Positions 42,100 to 52,277 of a stretch of DNA of 64,000 nucleotides are shown one piece after another. The stretch's first letter is position 1. Every line of letters starts with the position of its first letter. Below the pieces are notes generated by a model. The model worked only from the letters and a program-made list of their open reading frames with translations. It did not search any database and had not been told where the DNA came from. The translations under genes were made by a program, and so were the position numbers. This DNA comes from Halioglobus sp. (GTDB taxonomy: Bacteria > Pseudomonadota > Gammaproteobacteria > Pseudomonadales > Halieaceae), in NCBI GenBank assembly GCA_020443425.1, contig JAGRIE010000004.1:124001-188000 (forward strand), given 5' to 3'.

Positions 42100-43602
42100 T
42101 TGTTGAACACTACCAGTGCCGCGGAAGAGGTCGATATTGTGTTGGTGGGCGCGGGCATCATGAGCTCGACCCTCGGCGTGTTCCTGAAAGAACTGCAACC
42201 CCACCTGAAGATTGAAATGATTGAGCAGATGCCGGCCGAGGCGCAGGAGAGTTCCGGCGCGTGGAACAATGCCGGCACCGGACACGCTGCCAACTGCGAA
42301 CTGAACTACACGCCCATGGCCGCCGATGGCAGAGTCGATATCGCCCGCGCACTGGAGGTCAACGTAGAGTTCGATATGTCGCGGCAGTTCTGGTCCTACC
42401 TGGTCAGAAAGGGCGCGATCCGTTCACCTGACAGCTTCATACACCCGGTACCTCATATGAGTTTTGTGATCGGCGCTGAGCGACAGGATTTCCTGCGCAA
42501 ACGCCATGCCGTCATGAGCGGTCATCACTGCTATACCGGCATGGCGTACTCCGAGGATCACAGCGAGATTGCCGAGTGGGCCCCGCTGATCATGCGGGGG
42601 CGCGACCGGGGGCAGGCGGTCGCCGCAACGCGCATGGTCACCGGGGCCGATGTGAACTATGGCGCGCTCACTTCCAACCTGCTGGGCTACCTGCGAGAAC
42701 AGGAGGATTTCGTCGTCCGTTTCTCACACCGGGTTGTCGGTCTGGAGCGGCGACCGGGCGGAGGCTGGCGACTTGAGGTCAAGGATGAATTGAGCGGTGC
42801 ACGGCGCACCGTGCACGCCAAGTACGTGTTCCTGGGCGCGGGCGGCGCGGCCCTGCAACTGCTGCAGAAATCAGGCATTCCCGAGGCCAGCGGCTACGGC
42901 GGTTTCCCGGTAAGCGGCATCTGGCTGCGCTGCGGCAATCCGGCAGTCGCCGAACGCCACAACGCAAAAGTGTACGGCATGGCCGCCACCGGCTCTCCCC
43001 CGATGTCAGTACCCCACCTCGATACCCGTATCATCGACGACAAGCGCTGGCTGCTGTTCGGCCCCTACGCCGGCTTCACCACCCGTTTCCTCAAGCACGG
43101 CTCGCTGCTTGACCTTCCCAGGTCTGTGCGCCCGGACAATATCCTGCCACTGCTGGCGGTCGCGCGCGACAATTTCCCGCTGGAGGAGTACCTGATCGGC
43201 CAGGTGTTCCAGAGCTCATCGCACCGCTTCAAGTCGCTGCGCGAGTTCTACCCGGAGGCGGATATGAAAGACTGGGAGGTCGCCATCGCTGGCCAGCGCG
43301 TGCAGATCATCAAGAAGAACAAGACTCGCACCGGCACGCTGGAGTTCGGCACCGAGATTGTGCACTCTGCCGACTCCTCCATCGTCGCGCTGCTGGGAGC
43401 CTCTCCCGGTGCATCGACGGCAGTTTCAATAATGGTGCACATGCTTGAGAACTGTTTCCACGAACAGCTGGTCGGTCACTGGGTGCCGAAACTGCAGGAA
43501 ATGATCCCGTCCTACGGACAGGACCTCAAAACCGATGCGGCGCTGTCCGCCAGGATTCGCGCCGAGACCGCCGAGGTACTCAGCTTACACACAGTGCCGT
43601 AG
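42100..43602 (+). CDS. mqo: Malate:quinone oxidoreductase
   Basis: This 500-residue FAD enzyme has [40 protein letters not shown] and [17 protein letters not shown], then [15 protein letters not shown], all diagnostic of Mqo. It oxidises malate to oxaloacetate at the membrane and passes electrons to quinone, replacing or supplementing NAD-linked malate dehydrogenase. The start is probably the TTG at 42100, because AGGAG lies 6 nt before it. An ATG at 42076 is in frame and would add eight residues, but has no good ribosome site. Confidence 0.95.
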   Translation: MLNTTSAAEEVDIVLVGAGIMSSTLGVFLKELQPHLKIEMIEQMPAEAQESSGAWNNAGTGHAANCELNYTPMAADGRVDIARALEVNVEFDMSRQFWSYLVRKGAIRSPDSFIHPVPHMSFVIGAERQDFLRKRHAVMSGHHCYTGMAYSEDHSEIAEWAPLIMRGRDRGQAVAATRMVTGADVNYGALTSNLLGYLREQEDFVVRFSHRVVGLERRPGGGWRLEVKDELSGARRTVHAKYVFLGAGGAALQLLQKSGIPEASGYGGFPVSGIWLRCGNPAVAERHNAKVYGMAATGSPPMSVPHLDTRIIDDKRWLLFGPYAGFTTRFLKHGSLLDLPRSVRPDNILPLLAVARDNFPLEEYLIGQVFQSSSHRFKSLREFYPEADMKDWEVAIAGQRVQIIKKNKTRTGTLEFGTEIVHSADSSIVALLGASPGASTAVSIMVHMLENCFHEQLVGHWVPKLQEMIPSYGQDLKTDAALSARIRAETAEVLSLHTVP

Positions 43603-43659
43603 CCAGTGCCCCCATAATGAGGAACGCTGCTGTTCACCACCGCCGATTAGAGATCCAGC

Positions 43660-45501
43660 ATGTCTGACGAACTGATGTACGTGCTGTTGTTGCTGTCGGC
43701 AGCCATGGTCATGTTTGCCTGCAATCGCCCCCGCGTAGATGCCGTGGCGATGCTGATGCTGGTCGCGCTGCCGCTGACGGGTGTGATCACCATACAGGAG
43801 GCCCTTTCGGGTTTCGGCAATCCCAATATCGTACTGATTGCCGCCATGTTCGTGATTGGCGACGCGCTGGCGCGCACCGGTGTCGCCCGCAGCCTCGGCG
43901 ACTGGCTGATGGACAACGGCGGGGCATCGACCTCGCGGCTGCTGGTCACCATTATGCTGACAGTGGCGATACTGGGCTCAGTGATGAGTTCCACCGGCGT
44001 GGCCGCTATTTTTATCCCCGTAATCCTGCGCCTGTCCAGCCGGCGCGGCATACCCGCCAGCACATTGATGATGCCCATGGCCTACGCCGCGCTGATCAGC
44101 GGCACGATGACTCTTGTCGCCACCTCCCCCAACCTCATTGTGAACTTCGAGCTTGTCCGCCTTGGCAACGAGGGCTTCGATTTCTTCTCCTTCACCCCAT
44201 TCGGCGTCCCCATACTGGTTGTCGGCACCCTGTATATGCTGTTCGCACAGCGCTGGATCAGCCCGACAGGCGCAATCGAGATGGCGGGGCCGAAACGGCC
44301 GGACATCGAGGAATGGATCGCCCACTACGGTCTCGCAGACCGCGAGTTCCGTCTCCGCGTGCGCGCAGATTCGCCACTGCTGGGTAAAACCCTTGAAGCG
44401 CTTGACCTGCCCCGTCGGGTCGGGGCGAGAATCATCCTGATCGAGCGCGGCCAGGGTCGCTCCCGCACACTGATGACACGCACACCCAGCACCCGCTTGC
44501 ATGCGCACGACAGATTACTGATCGACTTCGACCAGGATGCGAGCAGCATGGATGTAGACTCGCTGTGCCGGGAGTACGGTGTCGAACTGCTCGATGAGTC
44601 AGGGCGCTTGTTCGTCAACCGGTTCCAGAATGAAGGGCTGGTGGAAACCATTGTCACCAGTGACTCCCGCTTTGTCGGGCATACTGCCGCTGAGCTCGAA
44701 GAGCTGACTGACCAGAAACTGAGTGTTGTCGGCCTGCGCCGTGGCGTCGCCGCGCACGCACCTCACGGCGTCAGGGCGGAAGAACTGAAAGCCGGCGACA
44801 CGCTACTGCTCGCCGGGTCCTGGGACACCATCCGCCATATGCGCAGCGACAGCCGCGACCTGATCGTGCTGAACCTGCCGCGCGAGTACGATGACGTTGT
44901 CCCGGAAGCCAATCGCGCGCCCTATGCCCTGCTGACCCTGCTGGCTGTGATCATCATGATGGCTGCCGACATCGTGCCCAATGTACACGCTGCGTTAATC
45001 GGCTGCCTGATGATGGGGCTGTTCCGCTGTATCACCCTGGAGCAGGCCTACCAGTCGATCCAACTGAAAACCCTGGTCATGATTGTTGGCATGATGCCAT
45101 TCGCACTTGCGCTGGACCGCACCGGGGGGGTGGACATCGCCGCCAGGGAGCTGGTGACGCTGGTCGGCAGCGCCAGCCCGCATGTGATACTTGCCACCCT
45201 GTACGCCGCCACCGTGCTGCTCGGCCTGTTTATCGCCAGCACGGCCAATGCGGTGTTGATGATTCCGATCGCGCTGGCCGTGGCCGAGACACTCGAAGCC
45301 TCTGCCTACCCGTTCGCGATGATTGTTGCGCTGGCGGCGTCCAGTGCCTTCATGACACCGATCTCACCCGTCAACCAGCTGGTCGCCACTGCGGGCAACT
45401 ACCGCTTTGTCGATTTTCTCCGTATCGGCTTTCCGCTGACGCTGCTGGTGATGGCGACCAGTGTCTTGCTGGTCGCCTGGCTACTGCCCTTTTATCCCTA
45501 G
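43660..45501 (+). CDS. SLC13/DASS-family permease with two RCK_C domains
   Basis: This 613-residue protein has about ten to twelve membrane helices in two blocks (residues 1-200 and about 420-613), separated by two TrkA-C/RCK_C-like domains (about 205-400; LLGKTLEALDLPRRVGARII, GHTAAELEELTDQKLSVVGL). SGFGNPNIVLIAAMFVIGDA and FMTPISPVNQLVATAGNYRF are the conserved anion/sodium motifs. The family imports dicarboxylates, sulfate or other divalent anions. Following Mqo, a dicarboxylate role is tempting but unproven. It is convergent with the amide-hydrolase gene. Confidence 0.88.
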   Translation: MSDELMYVLLLLSAAMVMFACNRPRVDAVAMLMLVALPLTGVITIQEALSGFGNPNIVLIAAMFVIGDALARTGVARSLGDWLMDNGGASTSRLLVTIMLTVAILGSVMSSTGVAAIFIPVILRLSSRRGIPASTLMMPMAYAALISGTMTLVATSPNLIVNFELVRLGNEGFDFFSFTPFGVPILVVGTLYMLFAQRWISPTGAIEMAGPKRPDIEEWIAHYGLADREFRLRVRADSPLLGKTLEALDLPRRVGARIILIERGQGRSRTLMTRTPSTRLHAHDRLLIDFDQDASSMDVDSLCREYGVELLDESGRLFVNRFQNEGLVETIVTSDSRFVGHTAAELEELTDQKLSVVGLRRGVAAHAPHGVRAEELKAGDTLLLAGSWDTIRHMRSDSRDLIVLNLPREYDDVVPEANRAPYALLTLLAVIIMMAADIVPNVHAALIGCLMMGLFRCITLEQAYQSIQLKTLVMIVGMMPFALALDRTGGVDIAARELVTLVGSASPHVILATLYAATVLLGLFIASTANAVLMIPIALAVAETLEASAYPFAMIVALAASSAFMTPISPVNQLVATAGNYRFVDFLRIGFPLTLLVMATSVLLVAWLLPFYP

Positions 45502-45538
45502 CCGCGCGCCGGCGCGCAACAAGTCCGCGGTCACAGCG

Positions 45539-46639
45539 TTACCGGGCCAGGAACATCTGCGTCTGCTCACCTGCCAGGCCGTCCAGTTTGGCCAGCGGGA
45601 AGATGACGGGGGTGCTGAGAGCGTCGAGCGCCTGCAGGTCAACGTGCACGTAGCCCAGGCTGCGATAACTGCGGATATAGAAATGCACGCGCTGCAAATC
45701 AACCATGCTGGTCCAGGAGGTGTATTCTGTCGTCGATTCCTCATCGGCACTGCCCATGGCCTCAAGGTTGAGCCCGGCCCCCGGCTCCCGGGCAGCCACC
45801 GTGATCCCGCGCGGTCTATCAAAATTATTCATGATATGCGCCAGCGTCTGTATCGCGGCGTCGGGATTGCCGGCTTTCTCTGCAAACTGGGCGTAGTAGA
45901 CAGCGCGCACGAAACGGCCGACCGAGGTATTGGACGCCGGCAGGGCGGCAGTGGCGATTCCCGCATCGGGTTGACGGGCCTGATAGCCGCCGAATGTCGC
46001 GCGCGACTGGTCCATATTGCTCAGGAACGTGTAGTTGTTCAGGTTGGTCATATGCCAGGGAAACTCGGGGCCATTGGTCATCACCCCGACCGGATTGTCA
46101 TGGACAGCCATCTCCCCGCCACAGAGCTCAATCACCAGGGATGCGCCGTCGCGGTCGTGCACCACATAGTGGAACGGGGATTCAGCGCCGTGCAGCAGAG
46201 CCAGTGCGACGGCGGCAACCGGCTGTGTCGCGAGCGCGGCTTTCACCTGCGGCACACTCTGGTACTGGCTGAGAAGCCACGAGCCGAGATCACTGACGGA
46301 CAGTATCGCCCGCGTCATATCCGCAGCCCCGGCCGCACCACCGGTGGCCGGGTAGGCCAGCAGGCTGAAAGTCAGCCCGTGCTCGTTCACACCCTCCAGT
46401 ACTTTGAAATCGTTTGCGGTGAGCGGCCGGTCGGCCGATGGCGTGCGGTCGGGCATCGCTATCGCGAGAAAGCGGCAGGCACCCCGGAACTGGAGAGCAG
46501 GGTGCCCCTCCACCTGCGAATGGAAAGACTGCCCCGGCGGAAAACAGGCAAACTGGTAGGGCAGTTCCATGGACAACTCGAGCGTTCTACCAAAATAGAC
46601 GCCGTTGCTGCTGTCACGATAGACCAGGGATGTACACAT
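45539..46639 (-). CDS. Linear amide C-N hydrolase, choloylglycine hydrolase family (Ntn)
   Basis: This 366-residue protein begins MCTSLVYRDSSNGVYFGRTL. Cys2 becomes the N-terminal nucleophile after Met removal and Arg18 lies at the conserved active-site position. VNEHGLTFSLLAYPA and VMTNGPEFPWHMTNLNNY complete the Ntn-hydrolase pattern of penicillin V acylases and bile-salt hydrolases. In marine gammaproteobacteria such enzymes often cleave acyl-homoserine lactones or other N-acyl amides. No signal peptide is present. It lies 21 nt downstream of the amidohydrolase gene in the same operon. Confidence 0.85.
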   Translation of the reverse strand: MCTSLVYRDSSNGVYFGRTLELSMELPYQFACFPPGQSFHSQVEGHPALQFRGACRFLAIAMPDRTPSADRPLTANDFKVLEGVNEHGLTFSLLAYPATGGAAGAADMTRAILSVSDLGSWLLSQYQSVPQVKAALATQPVAAVALALLHGAESPFHYVVHDRDGASLVIELCGGEMAVHDNPVGVMTNGPEFPWHMTNLNNYTFLSNMDQSRATFGGYQARQPDAGIATAALPASNTSVGRFVRAVYYAQFAEKAGNPDAAIQTLAHIMNNFDRPRGITVAAREPGAGLNLEAMGSADEESTTEYTSWTSMVDLQRVHFYIRSYRSLGYVHVDLQALDALSTPVIFPLAKLDGLAGEQTQMFLAR

Positions 46640-46660
46640 AGGGCTTGCTTATCGTCCGGT

Positions 46661-48076
46661 CTACGAAACCGGCAACTGGTTCTTGTAAATCTGGCCGTCC
46701 TTCATGATGAGCTGCAGGTTCTTCTCCGGCTCACCGAGGAAATCCAGGTTCTGTGTCGGATCGCCATCCACAACCAGCAGATCGGCCAGCGCCCCCGGCT
46801 GTATCACACCCACCTGGGCCCCGTAGGGATTGCGCTCTCCGCACAGGCCCAGCAATTCTCCATTTCTCGCAGTGGCGATCTGCAGCAGTTCCAGCGACGG
46901 GTAGAACTCGATCAGTTTCGCCAGCTGCCGGCCATGGCTGGGCAGGTTATTGGGGGTGAACAGGATATCGGTTCCCCATGCCGTCTTGATACCGAGGTCG
47001 CGGGCGAGGCGATAGGCTCGTTTCGTCCCCTCGGCAACCTGTAACTGCTTCGCCCTGGCTGCCGGGTCGACCTTGAAGTTGGCATCGTCGTCAGCGAGGA
47101 ACGGCTGCAGGCTCCACCATACGCCCTCCCCGGCCATCATCCGCGCCGACTCCTCATCCGCCAGCTGGCCGTGTTCGATCGACTTCGCACCGGCCCGCAC
47201 GGCACGCTGTATGCCCCGTGGTGTGTACACGTGGACCATCACATACGTGCCCCAATCCTCTGCCGCACCCACCGCCGCGCGCAGTTCCTCCTCGGAATAC
47301 TGGGTGGTATCCAGTGGGTCGTAGGGAGAGGACACGCCGCCGCCAGCCATCAGTTTTATCTGCGATGCCCCCAGCATCAATTGCTCTCGCACGCGCCGCA
47401 GGACCTCGCTGCTGCCGTCGGCAATCGCAGCGGCACCGATCTGCTCGGCGTAGCTCAGCGCACTGGCGTTGCTGCGGGGAACGTCACTGCGCAGCCGGAA
47501 ATCACCGTGACCCGAGGTCTGCGAAATCATCGCGCCGGAGGGATAGATGCGCGGTCCTGTCGCGATACCCTCATCGATCGCGCGCTTCAGGTCAAAACTG
47601 GGGCCGCCGACATCGCGCACACTGGTGAATCCTCGCATCAGCGTGCGTTCAGCCTCCTGCGCGGCCACCAGATAGAGATAGCCCACAGTGGATCGCATGG
47701 CGCGGGCCTCGGTGATCCCGCAGAACATCGAGTGCCAGTGCGCGTCGATAAGGCCCGGCATCAGCAGCCTGCCACCGCAGTCGACCAGGCTCGCATTGTC
47801 CACAGACTGGCCAACTGCGGGCAGCGCGGCGATACGATTCTGCTCAACCAACACGTTCACACCTTCACGCACCTTGCGGCTGGCACCATCGAACAACCTG
47901 AGATTGGTAAAAAGCAGTGGGCGGGAAGGCGTACCGCTTGCGGCACCGAATGCAGGGTATGCGCCTGCACCGATCACGCCCGCCACAGCGGCCGAGAGGC
48001 CACCGATGAATGATCTGCGCGACAGGCCCTGCCCGGCGATACGCGGTGTTTGAAGCCAGTGATGGCCCGGCAGCAT
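46661..48076 (-). CDS. Tat-exported amidohydrolase
   Basis: This protein of about 471 residues has a Tat motif (LSRRSFIGGLSAAVAGVIGAG), then the amidohydrolase barrel: MPGLIDAHWHSMF (HxH), IKLMAGGGV with a Lys, VMVHVYTP, SIEHGQLAD and AWGTDIL with the last metal Asp. It resembles imidazolonepropionase-like or prolidase-like metal-dependent hydrolases exported to the periplasm. The substrate is unknown, probably an N-acyl or dipeptide-like amide. The ATG at 48076 keeps a typical Tat n-region; a TTG at 48154 with AAGG upstream is an alternative. It shares a transcript with the choloylglycine-family hydrolase. Confidence 0.82.
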   Translation of the reverse strand: MLPGHHWLQTPRIAGQGLSRRSFIGGLSAAVAGVIGAGAYPAFGAASGTPSRPLLFTNLRLFDGASRKVREGVNVLVEQNRIAALPAVGQSVDNASLVDCGGRLLMPGLIDAHWHSMFCGITEARAMRSTVGYLYLVAAQEAERTLMRGFTSVRDVGGPSFDLKRAIDEGIATGPRIYPSGAMISQTSGHGDFRLRSDVPRSNASALSYAEQIGAAAIADGSSEVLRRVREQLMLGASQIKLMAGGGVSSPYDPLDTTQYSEEELRAAVGAAEDWGTYVMVHVYTPRGIQRAVRAGAKSIEHGQLADEESARMMAGEGVWWSLQPFLADDDANFKVDPAARAKQLQVAEGTKRAYRLARDLGIKTAWGTDILFTPNNLPSHGRQLAKLIEFYPSLELLQIATARNGELLGLCGERNPYGAQVGVIQPGALADLLVVDGDPTQNLDFLGEPEKNLQLIMKDGQIYKNQLPVS

Positions 48077-48381
48077 GCGGCGGTGGGATGCGGCTACCGG
48101 TGTCTCCTCCGGCCCAGCGCTGCGCTCCAGTGTGATGTCATCTCTTTTTTTCAAATCCAGGCCTTGATTGGTTGCGTGAGCGCACTGGCGGTTGCCATAA
48201 GAGCCAGCGCTGAAGGGAAAGGGAATTCTAGGCGACAATGCCACACAGTGGAAGGCGTTGACATACACGGTGTTCGCGCGACACCGTGAGTAACAACAGG
48301 TACTATTCGCAAACCGTGCAGACTCGCGCTGCACGACATTTTTTCGCCCACCGACACCTGCTCAACGAGTAACAGTAAACG
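48077..48381. other. Divergent intergenic region upstream of the ChaA-type antiporter
   Basis: These 305 nt separate the minus-strand amidohydrolase from the antiporter gene. The only structures seen are a perfect TTGACA (48258) and an adjacent 8-bp inverted repeat, listed separately. Part of this stretch could be coding if the amidohydrolase starts upstream. Confidence 0.5.
48258..48288 (+). promoter_or_regulatory. TTGACA hexamer with adjacent 8-bp inverted repeat
   Basis: TTGACA (48258-48263) is followed by CACGGTGT (48266-48273), 7 nt, and ACACCGTG (48281-48288), a perfect inverted repeat. It lies about 95 nt before the antiporter start. No good -10 occurs 17 nt from the hexamer. The repeat could be an operator for a dimeric regulator of the antiporter or amidohydrolase, or a transcript hairpin. 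Confidence 0.35.
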
Positions 48382-49485
48382 ATGACAACGCAGACCCCTG
48401 ATCCACACCTCCTACCGACCTGGACGTGGGCCGTACCACTTGGCGCTATAGTGTTACTGCTTGCAAAACTGCTGTTGACCGCGGGCATGGGCGGGATCTG
48501 GCTCGATCTGCTGGCCCTTGTCACCCTGTTTGCCACTGTTTTCGCGTCAGTACATCATGCGGAAGTGATCGCCCATCGGCTGGGAGAACCGTTCGGCTCA
48601 CTGGTACTCGCCGCAGCAGTGACCGTGATTGAAGTTGCGCTTATTGTCTCTGTATTGCTGACCGGCACAGAGGGCGCCAATGAAATTGCGCGTGATACCG
48701 TGTTTGCCGCGGTCATGATTGTGCTCAACGGCATTGTCGGGCTGTGCCTGCTGTCAGGCGGGCTGCGCTATCACGAGCAGGGCTTCCAGATACACGGTGC
48801 CACGGGCGCACTGGGCGTCATCGGCACCCTCGCCACGCTGGCGCTGATCCTGCCCAACTTCACCGAGGCTGTACCCGGGCCCGTGTACTCGCCCGCACAG
48901 CTGTTTTTTGTCGGCACGGTGTCACTGGTGTTGTACGGCCTGTTCCTGTTCGTCCAGACCATGAGGCACCGCGAGGATTTCCTGGACAGCAAACTGGACA
49001 CCTCGGCAACGCCACACCACACAGCGCCGGGCATGGTCGTGTTGGCGAGTGCGATACTGCTGGCGGTGGGGCTGGCCTGCGTGATCTTTCTCGCCAAGAG
49101 CCTCACACCCACAATCGAACTGGCCGTGCTCACCGCCGGCCTGCCCTCTGCCTTTGTCGGGGTGGTGATCGCTACCATCGTACTGTTTCCGGAAGGACTG
49201 TCCGCACTGCGTGCAGCCAAGGCCAACAACCTGCAGACCAGCCTCAACCTCGCGCTGGGTTCCGCGCTGGCGAGTATCGGTATGACCATTCCTGCGGTGG
49301 CGGCGGTCTCACTGCTTATCGGTATGCCGCTCGCGCTTGGCCTGGAGGGGGAGCACATCGTCCTGCTGGTGCTATCGCTGTTCATCTGTACCCTGACACT
49401 GGCGACAGGGCGCACGACCGTTCTACAGGGTGGGCTGCATCTGGTCATCTTCGCCGCATTCCTGGTAATTGCCGCGGTGCCGTGA
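48382..49485 (+). CDS. chaA: Sodium/calcium-proton antiporter, ChaA family
   Basis: This 367-residue protein has about eleven membrane helices in two similar halves. AAAVTVIEVALIVSVLLTG and ARDTVFAAVMIVLNGIVGLC in the first half and IATIVLFPEGLSALRAAKAN with LGSALASIGMTIPAVAAVSL in the second are the CaCA family repeats, closest to ChaA. It exchanges Ca2+, Na+ or K+ for protons across the inner membrane. It is monocistronic, with a convergent gene downstream. Confidence 0.88.
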   Translation: MTTQTPDPHLLPTWTWAVPLGAIVLLLAKLLLTAGMGGIWLDLLALVTLFATVFASVHHAEVIAHRLGEPFGSLVLAAAVTVIEVALIVSVLLTGTEGANEIARDTVFAAVMIVLNGIVGLCLLSGGLRYHEQGFQIHGATGALGVIGTLATLALILPNFTEAVPGPVYSPAQLFFVGTVSLVLYGLFLFVQTMRHREDFLDSKLDTSATPHHTAPGMVVLASAILLAVGLACVIFLAKSLTPTIELAVLTAGLPSAFVGVVIATIVLFPEGLSALRAAKANNLQTSLNLALGSALASIGMTIPAVAAVSLLIGMPLALGLEGEHIVLLVLSLFICTLTLATGRTTVLQGGLHLVIFAAFLVIAAVP

Positions 49486-49508
49486 CGACACAGCGTTCGG
49501 AATCCTGG

Positions 49509-50276
49509 TCAAAAGCGATAGGTGAGTCCGGCCAGGGGGCCTCCCAGTTGCAGGTCAAGCTTGACGCTGTCATGGCTGTAATCCAATGCCAGATAGCGGT
49601 ACCCCAGCGAGAGAAAGAATGCCTCAGTCATCTGGTAATTGACCGTCGCAATACCCTGCCAGGTCAGATCAGAGCCCGCGGCTGAACCACCGACATCGGC
49701 ATAGAGGATGGCTGACCAGTCCCCTGCCAACCGGATCCGGCTCCTGGCGACCAGTACCGGGTCGACCCATGTTTCATCATCGCTGAATTTCGACGGCAAA
49801 TACGGTATCGCCTGCTTGACCCGCACGGACGTATCCACACCCCAGATCCGCACCCCCGCGAGCAAGTCGACTGCGATATCCTGACGATCCACAATCGTGT
49901 AGCCAAGCGCTGCAGTGCTCTCGAAAAGTTCTACCTCCAGGCCCAGGGAGAGGTTGAAGGGGGGAGTGAATGTGGTGGCGGGTATACCAATGTTGTTGTT
50001 TTCACTCAGTTTCGCCCAGGTGAAATCCGCCAATGCGACAAAGCGCCCGCGCCGTGCCGTACCGGTCAGGAAAAATGCCGCCTCGAGATCGTTGAGAATA
50101 TCATTCAGCGATCGATTGATTTCAATCTTCGGCAGGCTTGAACCGGGGTCTATATTCCCTTCCAGACCAGGCCCCCAGAGATAGGGTGTGACCTGCAAGC
50201 GCCAGGCCTCCTCAGCGCGTGCAACGCCTGAAAACAACACAGCAGTAAGAAACAGCGCCAAAACGCGATACGTCAA
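49509..50276 (-). CDS. Outer-membrane beta-barrel protein, unknown function
   Basis: This 255-residue protein has a signal peptide (VLALFLTAVLFSGVARAEEA) and beta-barrel strands (LQVTPYLWGPGLEGNIDPGS, VALADFTWAKLSENN, and a C-terminal LAGLTYRF ending in Phe, a BamA recognition feature). It resembles small uncharacterised outer-membrane proteins of proteobacteria. The TTG at 50276 has GGGAG 6 nt upstream and starts just before the signal peptide; an ATG 99 nt further upstream would give an implausible N-terminus. Confidence 0.7.
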   Translation of the reverse strand: MTYRVLALFLTAVLFSGVARAEEAWRLQVTPYLWGPGLEGNIDPGSSLPKIEINRSLNDILNDLEAAFFLTGTARRGRFVALADFTWAKLSENNNIGIPATTFTPPFNLSLGLEVELFESTAALGYTIVDRQDIAVDLLAGVRIWGVDTSVRVKQAIPYLPSKFSDDETWVDPVLVARSRIRLAGDWSAILYADVGGSAAGSDLTWQGIATVNYQMTEAFFLSLGYRYLALDYSHDSVKLDLQLGGPLAGLTYRF

Positions 50277-50434
50277 TGTCTTCTCCCATCGATGACAAGA
50301 TTCAGTGCGAGCCGCGTATGGTAATGGATACGTGAGCAAGTGCCAGAAGTTTCTGGAGCGCGCCAGAATAGCCACGTATCAATCGTGTATTCCCAAACAA
50401 AGGAATCACTTATGACACCGGCTGAGTGGAAATA

Positions 50435-52186
50435 CTAAGAGGAGCCTGCAGAGTCGGATGCTGCATCCAGCATCGTCGCCTCCAGGGCCCGTTGCGGATC
50501 GCCCACCAGATGCAGCGTCTGGGTCGGGAATGCGAAATCAATACCGGCTTCATTGAAGCGCTCGATCAGAGCGCGATTGACGTAGGTCGCGTGCGCCATG
50601 TAATCCCAGTAAACCGGCGGAAAATACCAGTAGATCACGATGATATTGAGCGAGTCGCTATTGAGTTCGTTGAAGGCAACCCGGGGTTCATATCCGGGAC
50701 GGTTGATAGTGTGGTTGATCTCCTCCCCGTCCACGACCTGCACTGACAGAATATCCTTGATGATAGCCACGGCCTCATCGATTTTCTGTGGCGGCGTATC
50801 ATAGGTGATCGTGACATCCATGACCCTGCGAATGAATGGGCGCTGCCCGATATTCTCGATATCAGCCTTGGCGACATCGTCGTTGGGAATACTGGTGACA
50901 TGGCCGTTGAGCAGGCGGATTTTTGTCGAGCGTATACCGATCTCCTCAACCGTACCGTCGTGCCCACGCACCTTGACCCGCTGACCGACCTGGAAGGGCT
51001 TGTCGAGCAGCAACATCATGCTGCCGAAAATATTGCGCAGGGACTCCTGTGCTGCGAGCGCTACCGCCAACCCGGTGACGCCAGCGCCCGTGAGTACGGT
51101 AGCCAGCGGCACTCCCATACGCGACAAGCCCTGTATCAACACCACAATGGCCAGCAGTATGCTGCCGATACGAATACCGAAGCGCGCCAATTGCAGATCG
51201 ACACTGCCGGACCGAGTGCTCATTCGCGTCGTCACGCGGGCAATTACCAGGTTGGCAGTAATCTGGATGATGCCGATAAACGCAATCAACCATATCGCAG
51301 CCGACAGGTGCCGGACCCACTGCATCACCTCCCCGGTGATAAAGATCTCATCAGCAATGAAGGTTTCAAGCCGGGCGGCGAGAAGAAGCGCCGCCAGCGG
51401 CACCAGTAGCCTGAACCTGTTCTGCCAGGCTTCTGTCCATGAGCGGGACAGGGTGCCAATCACCAGGTGCAGCCCGTACAGCGTCAATACCAGGAACAGA
51501 TAACCTACGGCCATGAATACCCACTGCCAGACCTGCTGACCAAGGTACTGCCCGTGCATCCAGTCGGGCAGGCCGCGCACCCACTCCGACGGAATCATCG
51601 GTCCCGGGGTCATAAAATACGCATCGTGAAAGCCGTCTATTTCCGGATTGACATACGGCAGTTCCAACACACTTTCATACAGCTCTTCCGCCAGTTTCAG
51701 GGTTCTTTCGCTGAACTGGAAATTGCCGGTAAACGGCCCCTCCTGGATATAGGAAATGACAATATCACTTTCATCAATCTGCCAGATCGGTGGATAGTTG
51801 TCCCTCATCTCAGCGAACGCCTGCTCTCGCCCGGGCAGCGACTCCAGCGTAAGCGGGGGCATGCGCGCGACTATTTCGCGCAGATAGACAGCAGCCTCCA
51901 CGGCCACTGTGCGACGCAGGGACTCGGGCACTTTGCGCAGATCGAACAAGCGCTCCATCTGCTCTTCGAGGTTATCCAGCGTACTCTCATTCTCAAAGGT
52001 ATAGCCCTCGGTCTGCACCGTTTGGTTGTAGGCATCAGTAATATCAATCATCGACTGCCAGGTTTGCCGCGGGCTGCTGAGGCGGGCCAGGTCCAGTTCA
52101 TCGTGAAAGCTGACGGGTTTGCTGACTCTGGCGGCATCGCATGTGAGACTCCAGAAACACAGCAGTATGTACAACATTACTTTCAT
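50435..52186 (-). CDS. Mechanosensitive ion channel family protein (MscS-like)
   Basis: This 583-residue protein has a signal-like N-terminus and a periplasmic helical domain (about 20-200). Several membrane helices follow, then the MscS pore and beta domain: VLTGAGVTGLAVALAAQESL, LRNIFGSMMLLLDKPFQVGQ and RVKVRGHDGTVEEIGIRSTK. It is a channel that opens under membrane tension to release solutes on hypo-osmotic shock. It is larger than E. coli MscS (286 residues), like the YbdG/YnaI group. ATG 52186 has GGGG 9 nt upstream. A separate 8-residue upstream in-frame ATG is less likely. Confidence 0.88.
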   Translation of the reverse strand: MKVMLYILLCFWSLTCDAARVSKPVSFHDELDLARLSSPRQTWQSMIDITDAYNQTVQTEGYTFENESTLDNLEEQMERLFDLRKVPESLRRTVAVEAAVYLREIVARMPPLTLESLPGREQAFAEMRDNYPPIWQIDESDIVISYIQEGPFTGNFQFSERTLKLAEELYESVLELPYVNPEIDGFHDAYFMTPGPMIPSEWVRGLPDWMHGQYLGQQVWQWVFMAVGYLFLVLTLYGLHLVIGTLSRSWTEAWQNRFRLLVPLAALLLAARLETFIADEIFITGEVMQWVRHLSAAIWLIAFIGIIQITANLVIARVTTRMSTRSGSVDLQLARFGIRIGSILLAIVVLIQGLSRMGVPLATVLTGAGVTGLAVALAAQESLRNIFGSMMLLLDKPFQVGQRVKVRGHDGTVEEIGIRSTKIRLLNGHVTSIPNDDVAKADIENIGQRPFIRRVMDVTITYDTPPQKIDEAVAIIKDILSVQVVDGEEINHTINRPGYEPRVAFNELNSDSLNIIVIYWYFPPVYWDYMAHATYVNRALIERFNEAGIDFAFPTQTLHLVGDPQRALEATMLDAASDSAGSS

Positions 52187-52277
52187 TGACAAAAACCCCG
52201 GCCAGAACATCTAAAAATAACAAGCGCTGTCGCAGCTGTGACAGCTGACAGCGCGCAGGCAAGAACCAGTCTCACCA

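Noticed and set aside
45504-45518. GCGCGCCGGCGCGC palindrome between convergent genes
   Set aside because: No loop and no T-run; chance in GC-rich DNA is likely.
45461-47044. 527-codon plus-strand frame over the amide-hydrolase and amidohydrolase genes
   Set aside because: Antisense to two conserved enzymes; no motif or ribosome site.
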